A stretch of 64,000 bases of DNA from Alistipes finegoldii DSM 17242 (GTDB lineage Bacteria > Bacteroidota > Bacteroidia > Bacteroidales > Rikenellaceae): assembly GCF_000265365.1 (NCBI RefSeq), contig NC_018011.1, positions 2,373,501 through 2,437,500 of the forward strand. Reading direction: 5' to 3'. The notes under the pieces are model-generated. The model was given only the letters and a program-made list of their open reading frames with translations. It did no database searches and was not told the DNA's origin. This document shows positions 1-9,689 of this stretch, piece after piece. Numbering within the stretch: the first letter of the stretch is position 1; the number at the start of each line of letters is the position of its first letter. The position numbers were made by a program, and so were the translations under genes.

Positions 1-45
1 CGCGGCGTGGTCATGCTTATCAAACGTAAACTGGGAGACTTCTGA
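1..45 (+). CDS. 3' end of an upstream gene (partial)
   Basis: The first 14 codons in frame 1 are open and end at TGA 43-45, two bases before the ATG of the next gene. That spacing suggests one operon with the Fe-S oxidoreductase. The visible C-terminus is short and basic (MLIKRKLGDF). It is too little to identify; an upstream redox partner is a guess from context only. Confidence 0.5.
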   Translation, partial: RGVVMLIKRKLGDF

Positions 46-47
46 CG

Positions 48-1829
48 ATGACTTTTTTCGCACCATTCTGCATACCGTTCATGGTCGGCGCGGCCGTGAT
101 GTTCGTCGTACTGCTCTGGAAGTGGGGTTCGTGGCTCTACCTGCTGCCCCGCGCCGACAAGAAACGGATTCTGTTCGGACTGCCGACGCGCCGTACGCTG
201 GCGGCCGTGTGGGAGGTGATCAGCGAATCGCTGCTGCACCGCCGCATCTTCAAGGTCAATCCGCTGCTGGGCTACATGCACATGAGTCTGGCTTTCGGCT
301 GGTTTCTGCTGATTGCCGTGGGGTGGATCGAGACCATCGCCTACCTCGGATTCCGTTATGTGCCGCTGCAGGGACACGTCTTTTTCAAATATTTCGCCAC
401 GGGGCTGGAACATAAGCCCGTGTTCGACTTCCTGATGGACCTGCTGCTGCTCTTCGTCCTTTCGGGCGTGGCGCTGGCTTGGGGCAAGCGCGTTTACTCG
501 CGGGCGATGGGCATGCGGCGTACGACCAAGCACTTGCTGGGCGACCGCGTGGCCCTCTCGGCGTTGTGGTTCGTCTTCCCGGTGCGCCTGATCGCCGAGA
601 GCACGACCTGCGCCCTTTACGGCGGCGGAGGATTCCTGACGGGGGCGGTCGGCGCGTGGATGGCGGAGCACGTCAGCACGCTCGCGCTGATGAATCTCGA
701 AAGCGCGGCATGGTGGGCCTATTCCGCATGCCTCGGTATTTTCTTCGTGGCGTTGCCTTTCTCGCGGTATATGCATATCTTTACCGAGATTCCCCTGATT
801 TTCCTGCGGCATTACGAACTCCGCTCGACCGAAAAGGAGGGTTCGTTCGATCATTTTCAGGTCGAAGCATGTTCGCGCTGCGGTATCTGCATCGATCCCT
901 GTCAGTTGCAGAGCGTGCTGGGAATCAATGACGTGCAGTCGGTCTATTTCCTGCGCGACCGCCGTTACCGGATGCTGCGGCTGGCGACGGCCGACAACTG
1001 CCTGATGTGCGGGCGCTGCGCCGAAAAGTGTCCTGTGGACATAGACCTGAATACGCTGCGGCTCAACTCGCGCGATACGATGCGCAACGTGCCCGACGAG
1101 AAGCGCTACGACTATTTCAAAGGGTTGGACCGCTCTTCGGGAGAGGGCAAGGTGGGCTATTTCGCGGGGTGCATGACCCTGCTTACGCCCCGTACGATGT
1201 CGGCGATGGACAAGGTGTTCCGCGCCGCGGGCGAAGAGGTATGGTGGGCCGACCGCGAAGGCGGCGTCTGCTGCGGCCGGCCGCTGAAGCTGGCCGGCGA
1301 GACCGATTCGGCGCGCAGGATGATGCGCTACAATACCGATCTGTTCCGCAAACACGGCATCACGACGCTCGTGACCTCGTGTCCGATCTGCCTGAAGGTT
1401 TTCCGCGAGGACTACGAACTGGCCGGAATCGAGGTGCTGCACCATTCGGAATATATCCTGCGTCTGATCCGGGCCGGACGGCTGGATGTCGTGCACGGCC
1501 CGACGCGCTTCACCTACCACGATCCCTGCGAATTGGGGCGCGGAAGCGGCATTTACGACGAGCCGCGCGCCGTGATCGAAGCGGTGGGCGAACTGCTCGA
1601 ACCCGCGCAGACGCGCGAAAACGCTCCCTGCTGCGGCTCCTCGGTCGCCAATACGGCCATTTCCGACAGCCAGCAGGTGCGCCTTGCGCAGGCGGTGGCC
1701 GAAGAGCTGGAAGCCACGGGCGCAGAAGTGATCGTGACGGCCTGTCCGCTCTGCAAGAAGGCCATCGGCCGCGGCACGAGGGGCGAGGTGCGCGACTTGG
1801 CGGAGATCGTCGCCGCCGGGCTGAAATAA
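48..1829 (+). CDS. Membrane-anchored 4Fe-4S / CCG-domain oxidoreductase
   Basis: A 593-aa protein with about five hydrophobic segments in residues 8-30, 75-105, 125-146, 168-190 and 222-255. Two ferredoxin-type clusters follow: C275, C278, C281, C285 and C318, C321, C324, C328. The C-terminal half holds two cysteine-rich CCG modules (CCGRP with CPIC, then CCGSS with CPLC) of the heterodisulfide reductase D / GlpC / LutA type. Known relatives pass electrons between a membrane carrier and a soluble partner; the substrate here cannot be read from sequence. The start is set by the ATG two bases after the upstream stop, and the cysteine synthase begins 26 bp downstream, so co-transcription is likely. 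GC is clearly higher than in the mobile element that follows, fitting a resident chromosomal gene. Confidence 0.85.
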   Translation: MTFFAPFCIPFMVGAAVMFVVLLWKWGSWLYLLPRADKKRILFGLPTRRTLAAVWEVISESLLHRRIFKVNPLLGYMHMSLAFGWFLLIAVGWIETIAYLGFRYVPLQGHVFFKYFATGLEHKPVFDFLMDLLLLFVLSGVALAWGKRVYSRAMGMRRTTKHLLGDRVALSALWFVFPVRLIAESTTCALYGGGGFLTGAVGAWMAEHVSTLALMNLESAAWWAYSACLGIFFVALPFSRYMHIFTEIPLIFLRHYELRSTEKEGSFDHFQVEACSRCGICIDPCQLQSVLGINDVQSVYFLRDRRYRMLRLATADNCLMCGRCAEKCPVDIDLNTLRLNSRDTMRNVPDEKRYDYFKGLDRSSGEGKVGYFAGCMTLLTPRTMSAMDKVFRAAGEEVWWADREGGVCCGRPLKLAGETDSARRMMRYNTDLFRKHGITTLVTSCPICLKVFREDYELAGIEVLHHSEYILRLIRAGRLDVVHGPTRFTYHDPCELGRGSGIYDEPRAVIEAVGELLEPAQTRENAPCCGSSVANTAISDSQQVRLAQAVAEELEATGAEVIVTACPLCKKAIGRGTRGEVRDLAEIVAAGLK

Positions 1830-1855
1830 GACTGAGTTAGGTTAGTGAGTATAAG

Positions 1856-2764
1856 ATGAAAGCAAAGAAAACGATTTTGGATACCATCGGTTCTACGCCG
1901 ATGGTTCGGATCAATGCGCTGTCGCCCAATCCGAAAGTGAAGATATTCGCCAAACTCGAAGGGTTCAATCCGACGGGCAGCATCAAGGACCGCATTGCGG
2001 TCAAGATGATCGAAACCGCCGAGCGCGAAGGCCGCCTGACCAAAGGGAAGACGATCATCGAACCTACGTCGGGAAATACCGGCATCGGATTGGCTATTGT
2101 CGGCATCGTCAAAGGCTATCCCGTGGAGATCGTGATGAGCGAGGCCGTGTCGATCGAACGCCGTAAGATCATCCGCGCATACGGCGGCACGGTGCGTCTG
2201 ACGCCTGCCGCCGAAGGGACGGACGGCGCGATCCGTCTGGCCCGCAAACTCGTCGCGGAGAATCCCGACAAATATTTTATGCCCGACCAGTTCGCGAATG
2301 CCGCCAATTACTTGGCGCATTATGAAAACACGGCGCTGGAGATCTGGCAGCAGACGGGCGGACAGATCGACTATCTTGTCTGCGCGATCGGAACGTCGGG
2401 GACTCTGATGGGGCTGTCGCGCTTTCTGAAAGTGATGAATCCCGCGATCAAGGTGGTTTGCGCCCAGCCGACCAAGGGGCACTATATTCAGGGTCTCAAA
2501 AATATGGAGGAGGCGATCGTGCCCGATATTTACGACCCCTCGAAGATCGACGTGCAGGAATTGGTCGAGAGCGAGGAGGCGATCGACATGGCCCGCAGGA
2601 TCATCTCTGCCGAGGGTATCTTCGCCGGGATGAGCAGCGGCGCCGCCATGCTGGCCGCCGTACGCACCGCGGCGCGTATCGAGTCGGGGAATATCGTCGT
2701 CGTATTTCCCGACCGTGCCGAAAAGTACCTCAGCACGACGATGTTCCGGGAGTTCGAGGATTGA
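1856..2764 (+). CDS. Cysteine synthase (CysK/CysM family, PLP-dependent)
   Basis: A 302-aa fold-type II PLP enzyme that makes cysteine from O-acetylserine and sulfide (or a related sulfur donor). The PLP lysine is K44 in GSIKDR; the substrate loop TSGNTG lies at 71-76; the phosphate-binding loop GTSGTL is near 180; the C-terminal serine motif is in GMSSGAA. The length is normal for the family. Whether it is the CysK or the CysM type cannot be settled: the IEPTSGNTG loop is CysK-like, while the region around the PLP lysine is mixed. It is the last protein-coding gene before the initiator tRNA and the mobile element. Confidence 0.9.
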   Translation: MKAKKTILDTIGSTPMVRINALSPNPKVKIFAKLEGFNPTGSIKDRIAVKMIETAEREGRLTKGKTIIEPTSGNTGIGLAIVGIVKGYPVEIVMSEAVSIERRKIIRAYGGTVRLTPAAEGTDGAIRLARKLVAENPDKYFMPDQFANAANYLAHYENTALEIWQQTGGQIDYLVCAIGTSGTLMGLSRFLKVMNPAIKVVCAQPTKGHYIQGLKNMEEAIVPDIYDPSKIDVQELVESEEAIDMARRIISAEGIFAGMSSGAAMLAAVRTAARIESGNIVVVFPDRAEKYLSTTMFREFED

Positions 2765-2923
2765 GGCCCGGCAAGCGCGGGCTTGGGGCCGGTAGATTCG
2801 GATTCCGGGAGCTGTTGGAGAACTTCCGGGTTGTGCTGGATGCTGAGAAACGAAAAAAAAATAATTGTTGGCGGCTGATAAATAGCATGATAGATCGTAA
2901 ATGCCGCATTGTGCCCGGAAAAA

Positions 2924-2955
2924 TTTGTAGAATCCGAATTTTTGTCTTATCTTTG
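2924..2955 (+). promoter_or_regulatory. Bacteroidetes-type promoter for the initiator tRNA
   Basis: A TTTG -33 box (2924-2927), a 20-bp spacer and a perfect TAnnTTTG -7 box (TATCTTTG, 2948-2955) lie about 38 bp before the tRNA. This is the sigma-ABfr consensus of Bacteroidetes. Confidence 0.8.
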
Positions 2956-2992
2956 CACACGCAAAAGCGATAGTACATCACTAAAGACATAT

Positions 2993-3068
2993 CGCGGGAT
3001 GGAGCAGTTGGCAGCTCGTCGGGCTCATAACCCGAAGGTCGGAGGTTCGAGTCCTCCTCCCGCTACCA
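2993..3068 (+). tRNA. Initiator tRNA-fMet (anticodon CAT)
   Basis: A 76-nt cloverleaf with encoded CCA. The anticodon loop is CTCATAA. Two initiator hallmarks are visible: an unpaired C1-U72 at the end of the acceptor stem and three consecutive G-C pairs at the base of the anticodon stem (GGG/CCC). T-arm GGTTCGAGTCC is present. The recombinase gene starts 230 bp downstream, so the 3' end of this tRNA is a candidate attachment site. No second copy of the tRNA 3' end was seen in the window. Confidence 0.95.
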
Positions 3069-3069
3069 A

Positions 3070-3103
3070 AGGGGCTAAACAGCAATGTTTGGCCCCTAAT
3101 TTT
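3070..3103 (+). terminator. Terminator of the initiator tRNA
   Basis: A 12-bp stem (3070-3081 with 3086-3097, one G-T wobble) is closed by a GCAA tetraloop and followed by an AT-rich tail. Confidence 0.7.
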
Positions 3104-3297
3104 ATGCTCTGCAAAGTAGTTAAGTGTCTTATAATCAGTGAATAAGTAAAATTGCTATATTTTAAGATATTTTAGTAATTAACCAAAATCGGGGCATTTT
3201 AGGGGTTCTTTGGAATACCGGGCAAAATCTGAAAATCTCGGTATTCCAGACTTGTAATGAAAAGTATTCCAGCAGGTTATAAAACAATCTGCTGACT

Positions 3298-3751
3298 ATG
3301 ATTGAAATATTACGAATCACTTACTATCTCTATGAATTTAAGCGTACAAAGCAAGGAGAGGTACCTATCTATTGCAAGCTGACTACTGACGGGATTAACC
3401 GTCAGCAATTCTCTACCCGGTTGTATATCAGACCTGAAATTTGGGACAAAGACGCTCAATGTGTCCGTGGAACCTCGGAAGATGCCGTATTGATTAACCG
3501 TCGGTTACAGGACATCACCGTCGAGCTGAAAAGCATCGAGCGTAAATTATACGAAGCAGATGGAAATGTTTCACTCGATGAAATTTATTCTCTTTATAAG
3601 AATAAGACTGCCAATGAGCATACATTGTGTGGAATTTTCCGGGAACGTATAAAGCGGATGGAATCTCTCGTAGGCAAAGAATATTCACCTTCTACGTTGC
3701 AAAAATTCCGAGAGGTATTCGCCCACGTGGAGCGATATATCCAGAATTTAT
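3298..3751 (+). CDS. Tyrosine recombinase, 5' exon (split by group II intron)
   Basis: Encodes residues 1-151 plus one base of codon 152 of a Bacteroidetes-type integrase: an N-terminal arm-binding domain (YYLYEF, then a IYCKLTTDG strand) and the start of the core-binding SAM-like domain. The reading frame is broken at T3751 by an intron starting GTGCG. Unspliced translation adds CAPVQAA and stops. Joining T3751 to A6242 gives 1212 nt (403 codons plus stop) and creates Leu-Tyr-Lys at the junction, a normal sequence in this family. It lies next to the initiator tRNA and is probably the integrase of the element's left end. Function depends on intron splicing. Confidence 0.85.
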
Positions 3752-4299
3752 GTGCGCCCGTACAAGCTGCTTAGTAAATATCCCACTGGCAAGGGATTAG
3801 GTAAGTGTTCTTTGAAAAACCTATCATCACCCGACTTATCCGAAAGGGAAACCGGACGGGGAGTGTAGCATGTCGGGAACGTCGTAAGTCAGTCAGTTAC
3901 CAGACTGCCACTGAACGGCAAGGTGAAACGATGGATATGAGGATGAAAACCGAATTGTTTGAACGACAGTCCGAGCTGCTCTACTTGAAGGCTATGACGT
4001 AAGGTAACTGAAATCGTCATACTGCGGTACTGCTCCGGTGTATAGGTACGGACGCAAGCAAGAACTTGCCGCAGAGCAACCATGATAAATGGTAAAGGAC
4101 GGAAATCGCATCCGACAATCCATCATGCCAACAGTTACTAAGTAAGTAAACGGGGATTACCTAAACCGGAACGCCGTAAGGCTATGAGGTGCAGACCTCT
4201 GAATATCCGGCACGGTAACGGAGCCTCCGTAGTAGTCCGGGCAGGGTAACGCCCTGCACATGGCGAAGGGAGGCAGCTAATTTTCTTTAATACAATTTA

Positions 4300-6126
4300 A
4301 TGGATAATGTGAGAGACATTATGAGAAGTCCGGAAAGAGTATTAAACAGTCTGAACGAACACAGTAAGGATTCGAGCTACAAGTTCGAACGCCTTTACCG
4401 GATTCTGTTCAACGAAGAGTTGTTCTATGTTGCCTACCAAAAGATCGCATCGAACGGAGGCAGTACGACCAAAGGCTCCGACGGTCGCAGTATCGACGAG
4501 ATGAGCCTTGCCCGGATCGAAACGCTGATAGCCTCGTTGAAAGACGAAAGTTATCAGCCTCACCCGTCGCGGAGGGTGCATATCCCGAAGAAAAACGGGA
4601 AAACGCGCCCTCTGGGAATACCGGCTTTTGAAGACAAGCTGGTGCAGGAGGTAGTCCGCATGATTCTGGAAGCCATTTACGAGGGACATTTTGAGACCAC
4701 CTCGCACGGTTTCCGACCTAAACGGAGCTGTCACACAGCATTACTTCATATTCAAAAGACGTTCAGCGGGGCGAAATGGTTTATCGAGGGCGACATCAAA
4801 GGGTTCTTCGACAACATTGACCATGATGTACTTGTCGGAATCCTGCGGGAGCGCATTTCAGATGACCGTTTTATCCGTCTGATACGGAAATTCCTGAAAG
4901 CGGGATACGTCGAGGATTGGACGTTTCACAACACTTACAGCGGAATGCCGCAGGGAGGTATCGTCAGCCCGATTCTGGCGAATATATACCTCGATAAATT
5001 AGACAAGTACGTGAAAGAGTATATCCGACATTTCGACATGGGAACCAAACGCAGGCCGGGCAAAGAGAGCAACGATTTGGCCAATGAACGAAAACGGACT
5101 GTGCGGAAACTGAAAAAGGTAAAAGACGGGACTGAGAAGGCGGCTTTGGTCGCAAGACTCAAAGCCATCGAACAGGAACGTGCAGCATTTCCAAGCGGAG
5201 ATGAAATGGACGGAAGTTACCGCAGGCTCAAATACATCCGTTACGCCGACGATTTTATTCTGGGTGTAATCGGCAGCAAAGAGGATGCACTGCGGATAAA
5301 GGAGGATATTAAATCATTCCTATCCGAAAGCCTCGCCCTCGAACTGTCCGAAGAAAAGACGCTGATAACCCATACGGGTAAATCGGCGAAATTTCTCGGA
5401 TATGAGATTACGGTAACACGGAACAATCATCAACGACGGGATGTGCAAGGACGTCTGCGACGCACCTACGGCAAGCGTGTCCGGCTGAATGTCAGCATGG
5501 CAACGCTGCGGGACAAACTTCTGGAATACGGAGCTATGGAAATCAAGCTCCGCAACGGGAAAGAGATTTGGAAACCCAAATGCCGTTCAGGATTGATATT
5601 CAACGACGATCTTGAAATCCTCGACCGATACAATCGGGAAACAGTGGGATTTTGCAACTATTACCTGATCGCCAACAACTGCGTCGTACTGCACAACTTC
5701 AGATATATCATGGAGTACAGCATGTATAAAACATTTGCGGGCAAATATAGGAGCACGGTACGAAAAATCAACAAAAAGTACCGTCTCAACAAACTGTTCA
5801 CCGTAAAGTACGAGCAGAAAGGGGTAATCAAGTCCCGAACCTTTTACAAGACAAGTTTCAAACGCCGGACAACGGCGTTCAACGGAAGCTGCGACATCGA
5901 ACCGTACTCTATTGCAGACGTGAGCCGAACCAATTTGACGGACAGGCTCAAAGCGGAAAAATGCGAATTGTGTGGGGCAACGGGCAAGCTGATTATGCAC
6001 CATGTCCGCAACCTCAAAGACCTGAAAGGGAAAGAGAGTTGGAAACGGCTCATGTCAGCCCGAAAACGCAAGACCATTGCGTTGTGTCCGAGTTGCCACA
6101 GGCTGCGGCATCTGGGAAAAGTTTAG
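4300..6126 (+). CDS. ltrA: Group II intron reverse transcriptase / maturase with HNH domain
   Basis: A 608-aa intron-encoded protein. Reverse transcriptase blocks run from about residue 50 to 370 (KKNGKTRPLGIP, FFDNIDHD, GMPQGGIVSP, and catalytic YADD near 312). A maturase/X region follows (about 390-500). The C-terminus has an HNH-type zinc module (CELCG, MHH, CPSCHRLRH) for second-strand target cleavage. It assists intron folding and splicing and drives retrohoming into DNA. The gene sits in domain IV, starts at the ATG after the domain I-III region and ends 20 nt before domain V. The second copy differs by one visible residue (Val to Ile in the KLKKVKDG stretch). Confidence 0.93.
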   Translation: MDNVRDIMRSPERVLNSLNEHSKDSSYKFERLYRILFNEELFYVAYQKIASNGGSTTKGSDGRSIDEMSLARIETLIASLKDESYQPHPSRRVHIPKKNGKTRPLGIPAFEDKLVQEVVRMILEAIYEGHFETTSHGFRPKRSCHTALLHIQKTFSGAKWFIEGDIKGFFDNIDHDVLVGILRERISDDRFIRLIRKFLKAGYVEDWTFHNTYSGMPQGGIVSPILANIYLDKLDKYVKEYIRHFDMGTKRRPGKESNDLANERKRTVRKLKKVKDGTEKAALVARLKAIEQERAAFPSGDEMDGSYRRLKYIRYADDFILGVIGSKEDALRIKEDIKSFLSESLALELSEEKTLITHTGKSAKFLGYEITVTRNNHQRRDVQGRLRRTYGKRVRLNVSMATLRDKLLEYGAMEIKLRNGKEIWKPKCRSGLIFNDDLEILDRYNRETVGFCNYYLIANNCVVLHNFRYIMEYSMYKTFAGKYRSTVRKINKKYRLNKLFTVKYEQKGVIKSRTFYKTSFKRRTTAFNGSCDIEPYSIADVSRTNLTDRLKAEKCELCGATGKLIMHHVRNLKDLKGKESWKRLMSARKRKTIALCPSCHRLRHLGKV

Positions 6127-6146
6127 ACTGAAAAAAAATTAGTGGA

Positions 6147-6180
6147 GAGCCGGATACGCCGAGAGGTGTAAGTCCGGTTC
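6147..6180 (+). ncRNA. Group II intron domain V (copy 1)
   Basis: A 34-nt hairpin starting GAGCC (containing the AGC catalytic triad), closed by a GAGA tetraloop and ending GGTTC. This is the standard size and shape of the ribozyme active-site domain. Confidence 0.85.
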
Positions 6181-6241
6181 GGGGGCGAGTTCTTGGAAAC
6201 CTGCCGTAGAAATACGGTAAGGCGCCGGGTGCTTAGCCTAC

Positions 6242-6999
6242 ATAAGAGTACGGACATTCCGATACGCCGTGTGGATTATTTTTTCGTAAAGCAGTTCGAG
6301 GACACCCTATTATCTCAAGGACTGAAAGCGATTACTATAAATAAAATCATGCAGCGGCTGCGTCAGATGGTCGTATATGCGTTCAAGTGTAACTATATCC
6401 AACAAGACCCATTTGTTGAATATAGACCTTTAAAAGAGCGAAAACGGCTGGTATTCCTTATGCAGGAAGAATTGAAATTGTTGGAAGATTATCATTTTGC
6501 CCAACAACGGTTGGAAGAGGTGAAGAATATCTATCTTTTCTCCGTCTATACTGGATTGGCTTATCATGAAGCGCAAGCCCTGCAACCGAAACATATTGTC
6601 AAGGGTTTCGATGGGCGAAACTGGATTAATCTGGTACGTCAGAAAACAGACCGGGAGATTGCTGTTCCACTGCTTCCTCAGGCCGAAAAATTAATAATTT
6701 GGTTTGAAAAGTTTTGCAAGGTAAATGAGTATGTGCAACCGCGCATCTCTAATCAAAAGGTCAATTCCTATTTACGGGAAATAGCGGAGGTTGTGGGTAT
6801 CGACAAAAAACTGACCCACCATACAGCCCGTAAAACCTTTGCAACGACGATTTTGCTCTATAACGATGTGCCTATTGAAGTTGTGAGCAAATTACTTGGT
6901 CACTCCGATATTTCAGTTACCCAGCGCTCCTATGCGCAGGTTCTAAATAAGAATATCAGCAATCATATCGGGCGGTTGGAAAAGGTGCTTGATGTGTAA
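6242..6999 (+). CDS. Tyrosine recombinase, 3' exon (catalytic domain)
   Basis: Encodes residue 152 onward of the split integrase. The catalytic region shows TGLAY (no Arg at the usual Arg-I position, as is known for IntDOT-like enzymes), HHTARK (His/Arg box), LLGHSD and the nucleophile Tyr in QRSYAQV. An open frame beginning inside the intron at 6193 would give a 268-aa protein, but its first 16 residues are intron sequence. The true protein needs splicing. TAA at 6997-6999. Confidence 0.85.
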
Positions 7000-7142
7000 T
7001 AAAAGTGCTGATAACCAGCAAAATAGTTGCTGAATTATTTGGAAATCTCGAATATTTTTCGTATATTGTTAATACAGTTAAAGACTTATAGTCAGGTCTT
7101 TACATTGCCCGATGCAATCGGAAGCAAGCTTAGTTAGGGGAT

Positions 7143-7164
7143 AGCCCGTGTGTATGCATGGGCT
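7143..7164 (+). repeat. Hairpin upstream of the helicase-like gene
   Basis: An 8-bp stem (7143-7150 / 7157-7164, one G-T pair) around a 6-nt loop. It overlaps the first possible ATG (7158) of the helicase-like gene and argues for a later start. Confidence 0.4.
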
Positions 7165-7193
7165 TCCCTCGTTTAACACCCCATATGAGGAGT

Positions 7194-9404
7194 ATGGGGA
7201 TAATACATATTGATATGGTAACAAAAAGAGTTTTCCAATCATTGTCTGCCATAACGCTTGGGCGTCATAAAATGAATGACCCGCGTTATGAATTTCTGAC
7301 CGAAGAGAAAAACGGAGAGGTAGTCAGTTGTATCGTCAATAATGCGGAGATAAAGGATGTACCCGGAATCGATTATGAGTTGAGCATAAATCCGGATAAT
7401 CCGGACAAGATAGATGCACTCCAAATTATTATCAATGATGAAAGCAAGAAGTTAGGGGATGTTTTCATGCAGTTGCCCTACGGAGTAATTAAGAAGAACG
7501 TTCCCGGCATCGGTGCTACAACGCTGGCGCTGCGTTCGCCGAACAACTGTATCGTTGTGTGTCCCACCAAAGCTTTGGCATATGAGAAATATCTGACGGG
7601 CATAGACCCTCAAACGGGGAGAAATTCATATTTATATGTGGGCGGCGGATTTGGGGATATTAAACAATCCCCTTCCTCGAAAGCTATCAATAAGTATTTA
7701 TCAAATAAGACGATACGCTATAAAAAGATTTTGGTCGTAGCAGACAGTCTTCGGAAAGTAATGGAGAAAATCGAGCCGAGGCTTCGGGATTGGTATATAA
7801 TGGTGGATGAGATTGATTCTTATCAATCGGATAGTACTTATCGGAATCGTGCTTTGGGCTGGGTAATGGACTATTTCTTCAAATTTCCGGAACGCCAACG
7901 CTGTCTGGTATCTGCGACAATGCGCCCGTTTTCCAATCCGGAGATATTGAAAATGCCCGTTATCGAAGTGAATTTCAGGCGATTGATTAAGCGCGAGGTG
8001 AAGCTGTTATATACAAACGACGTCCATTTGACAACGGCCCAAACGATAATCCGCTTGCGTGACATGTACGGAGCAGGGCATAAAATTGCGGTCGCATATA
8101 ACAGGATATCGGCTATTCGGGCTGTCATCAATCTGCTGCCGGAAGAATTAAGGACGGAATGCGCAATCTTGTGCAGTGCGCAAAGCCAAAGTGAAGCAGG
8201 AGCTTATTATGCGAATTTAGAGGGGACGTGTCTTCCCAAGCCAATTACATTTATAACGTGTACCTACTTCGTTGGAGTTGATATTGACGAGCGATTTCAC
8301 CTATTATCCGTGTCAGATATCAAGCAGATATATACGATTCTTTCACCGGAAAAAATGTTGCAGATTGCAGGCCGATGCAGGCATCCCCAAGGTCTATATG
8401 ATGAAACGATTATCTACAACTCCTCTTCAAAATTGAATGAACGCTATACTGTATACAATAAAAATAAGCTGTTGTGTTTGGCTGATGAACTATGTAATAT
8501 GTATAATGCGACTGTTAAAATATATGAAAATTTTAATGGCGTATTGACGTACAGTTTCTTGAGTTCAATGCAGTCGTTGATTCGTCAATCCAAGCAAACA
8601 TTCTACGGAAGTACGCCTGTCAGTCTGATTCGGAAGAGTATTCATGGAAATTATGTGATATCCTACTTCAATATCGATGCTCTTGTTGAATTCGTACGAT
8701 TGCGAGAAGCGATTTACCTGATACCAGACGGTTTGGTTGAAGCATTGGGAAAAACATGCCGTATCGTTGACTGGAAAAAAATGTGGCATGAAAACGGTGA
8801 GGCTACTCAAAAAGTTGTTGCGGCAACAAATAAGGATTTAAAAGAGCTGCAGTACCAGAGTGTCGATGAGGTTGTTGAGGCAATCAGGGAGATGCATGAA
8901 CAGAGAACAGACTGTATCCCGGTTTCTATGGAGAATCTCAAGCGTAAATGCAATCGAACTCAACGCGGATTTGTCGAGCGTTATGAGAAATTATCGCAGT
9001 ATGTCCCATTTGAAAATCTGGTACAAAGGCTTTCGGATATGAGGGACAAAAGCAACGCTTGGTACAAATGGTATCACAATGCGGTTATCTTCAATGCACT
9101 GGCAGAGAATCACCCATTCAAACAAGTTATCAAAGCGAGCTTTAAGCCAGAAACAAAGTGGTGCTCTTTAGATATTCAGGAGCATTTAAATGTCATTTTC
9201 GAACAAATGGGGATGAAACCTATTAAAGAGGAGCGTGAAGCTGTGAAATGGCTAAAATGCCTGTGTACCTTGCAGCGAAATAAAGATGCCGTCAAGGGCA
9301 ACTATTATATAGTTAAAAATTACTGTTCCGAAAAATACCTGAATTGTGAGATTGCACAAACAATTTCGATGGCAACTCCGATTAACGAAGAATTCAAACT
9401 CTAG
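7194..9404 (+). CDS. Superfamily 2 helicase-like protein with atypical Walker A
   Basis: About 736 aa. Helicase motifs are in order: motif I-like PGIGATTLAL, motif II DEID, motif III SATMRP, and a motif VI-like QIAGRCRHP, separated by normal distances, so the fold is probably a complete SF2 core followed by about 300 residues of unrecognised C-terminal sequence. The Walker A loop lacks the usual Lys (GIGATT instead of GxGKT), so ATPase activity is uncertain. Several in-frame starts exist (7158, 7185, 7194, 7215, 7272). 7158 falls in a hairpin and 7194 is preceded by GAGGAG. By position beside the integrase, a role in element replication or maintenance is plausible but not shown. Confidence 0.6.
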   Translation: MGIIHIDMVTKRVFQSLSAITLGRHKMNDPRYEFLTEEKNGEVVSCIVNNAEIKDVPGIDYELSINPDNPDKIDALQIIINDESKKLGDVFMQLPYGVIKKNVPGIGATTLALRSPNNCIVVCPTKALAYEKYLTGIDPQTGRNSYLYVGGGFGDIKQSPSSKAINKYLSNKTIRYKKILVVADSLRKVMEKIEPRLRDWYIMVDEIDSYQSDSTYRNRALGWVMDYFFKFPERQRCLVSATMRPFSNPEILKMPVIEVNFRRLIKREVKLLYTNDVHLTTAQTIIRLRDMYGAGHKIAVAYNRISAIRAVINLLPEELRTECAILCSAQSQSEAGAYYANLEGTCLPKPITFITCTYFVGVDIDERFHLLSVSDIKQIYTILSPEKMLQIAGRCRHPQGLYDETIIYNSSSKLNERYTVYNKNKLLCLADELCNMYNATVKIYENFNGVLTYSFLSSMQSLIRQSKQTFYGSTPVSLIRKSIHGNYVISYFNIDALVEFVRLREAIYLIPDGLVEALGKTCRIVDWKKMWHENGEATQKVVAATNKDLKELQYQSVDEVVEAIREMHEQRTDCIPVSMENLKRKCNRTQRGFVERYEKLSQYVPFENLVQRLSDMRDKSNAWYKWYHNAVIFNALAENHPFKQVIKASFKPETKWCSLDIQEHLNVIFEQMGMKPIKEEREAVKWLKCLCTLQRNKDAVKGNYYIVKNYCSEKYLNCEIAQTISMATPINEEFKL

Positions 9405-9689
9405 TACTCACTTATATCAATATATTCATATATAAATATTGATTGGAATAAGAAATATTCACAATTATTCCCAATGCGCATCGTAGCATAAAGCATTCAT
9501 TTACATATCTTTACACATCGGTTTGAGTGCTATTCAGCCCATCGACAAACCGTTCAAACAGAGGATTTTGATGAATATCTGTCGTAAAATCCTTGAATCA
9601 ATTCTCTAAAGGCATTTCATCCATTTTATTGATTGTCCCGTCCTGAAAAAGGTTTACAGTGATTGATAATTAAAGATAAACATTTTGGT

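Larger units (their letters stand above)
3752..6241 (+). mobile_element. Group II intron copy 1 (2490 nt) in the integrase gene
   Basis: Starts with the canonical GTGCG and ends in AC after domain VI. It contains an intron-encoded protein (4300-6126) and a domain V hairpin (6147-6180). Boundaries were set by comparing with copy 2 at 51344-53833: the two are the same length and diverge exactly at these bases. Excision at these points restores the open frame of both host genes. At least two base differences separate the copies, at 3923 and 5119, each G here and A on the sense strand of copy 2, both in an AAGGT context. Such near-identity points to recent retrotransposition within the element. 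Confidence 0.92.

Noticed and set aside
122..1840. Long open frames overlapping the Fe-S oxidoreductase and cysteine synthase on both strands
   Set aside because: They are Arg/Ala-rich shadows in a GC-rich region; the real genes have clear motifs in the other frame.
2993..3068. tRNA 3' end as proven attachment site of the element
   Set aside because: No repeated copy of the tRNA 3' end was found in the window, so the boundary stays a suggestion.
6193..6241. Start METCRRNTV for the integrase 3' part (also seen before the traG 3' part at 51392)
   Set aside because: These residues are intron domain VI sequence, identical in both copies; the true exons begin at 6242 and 51343.
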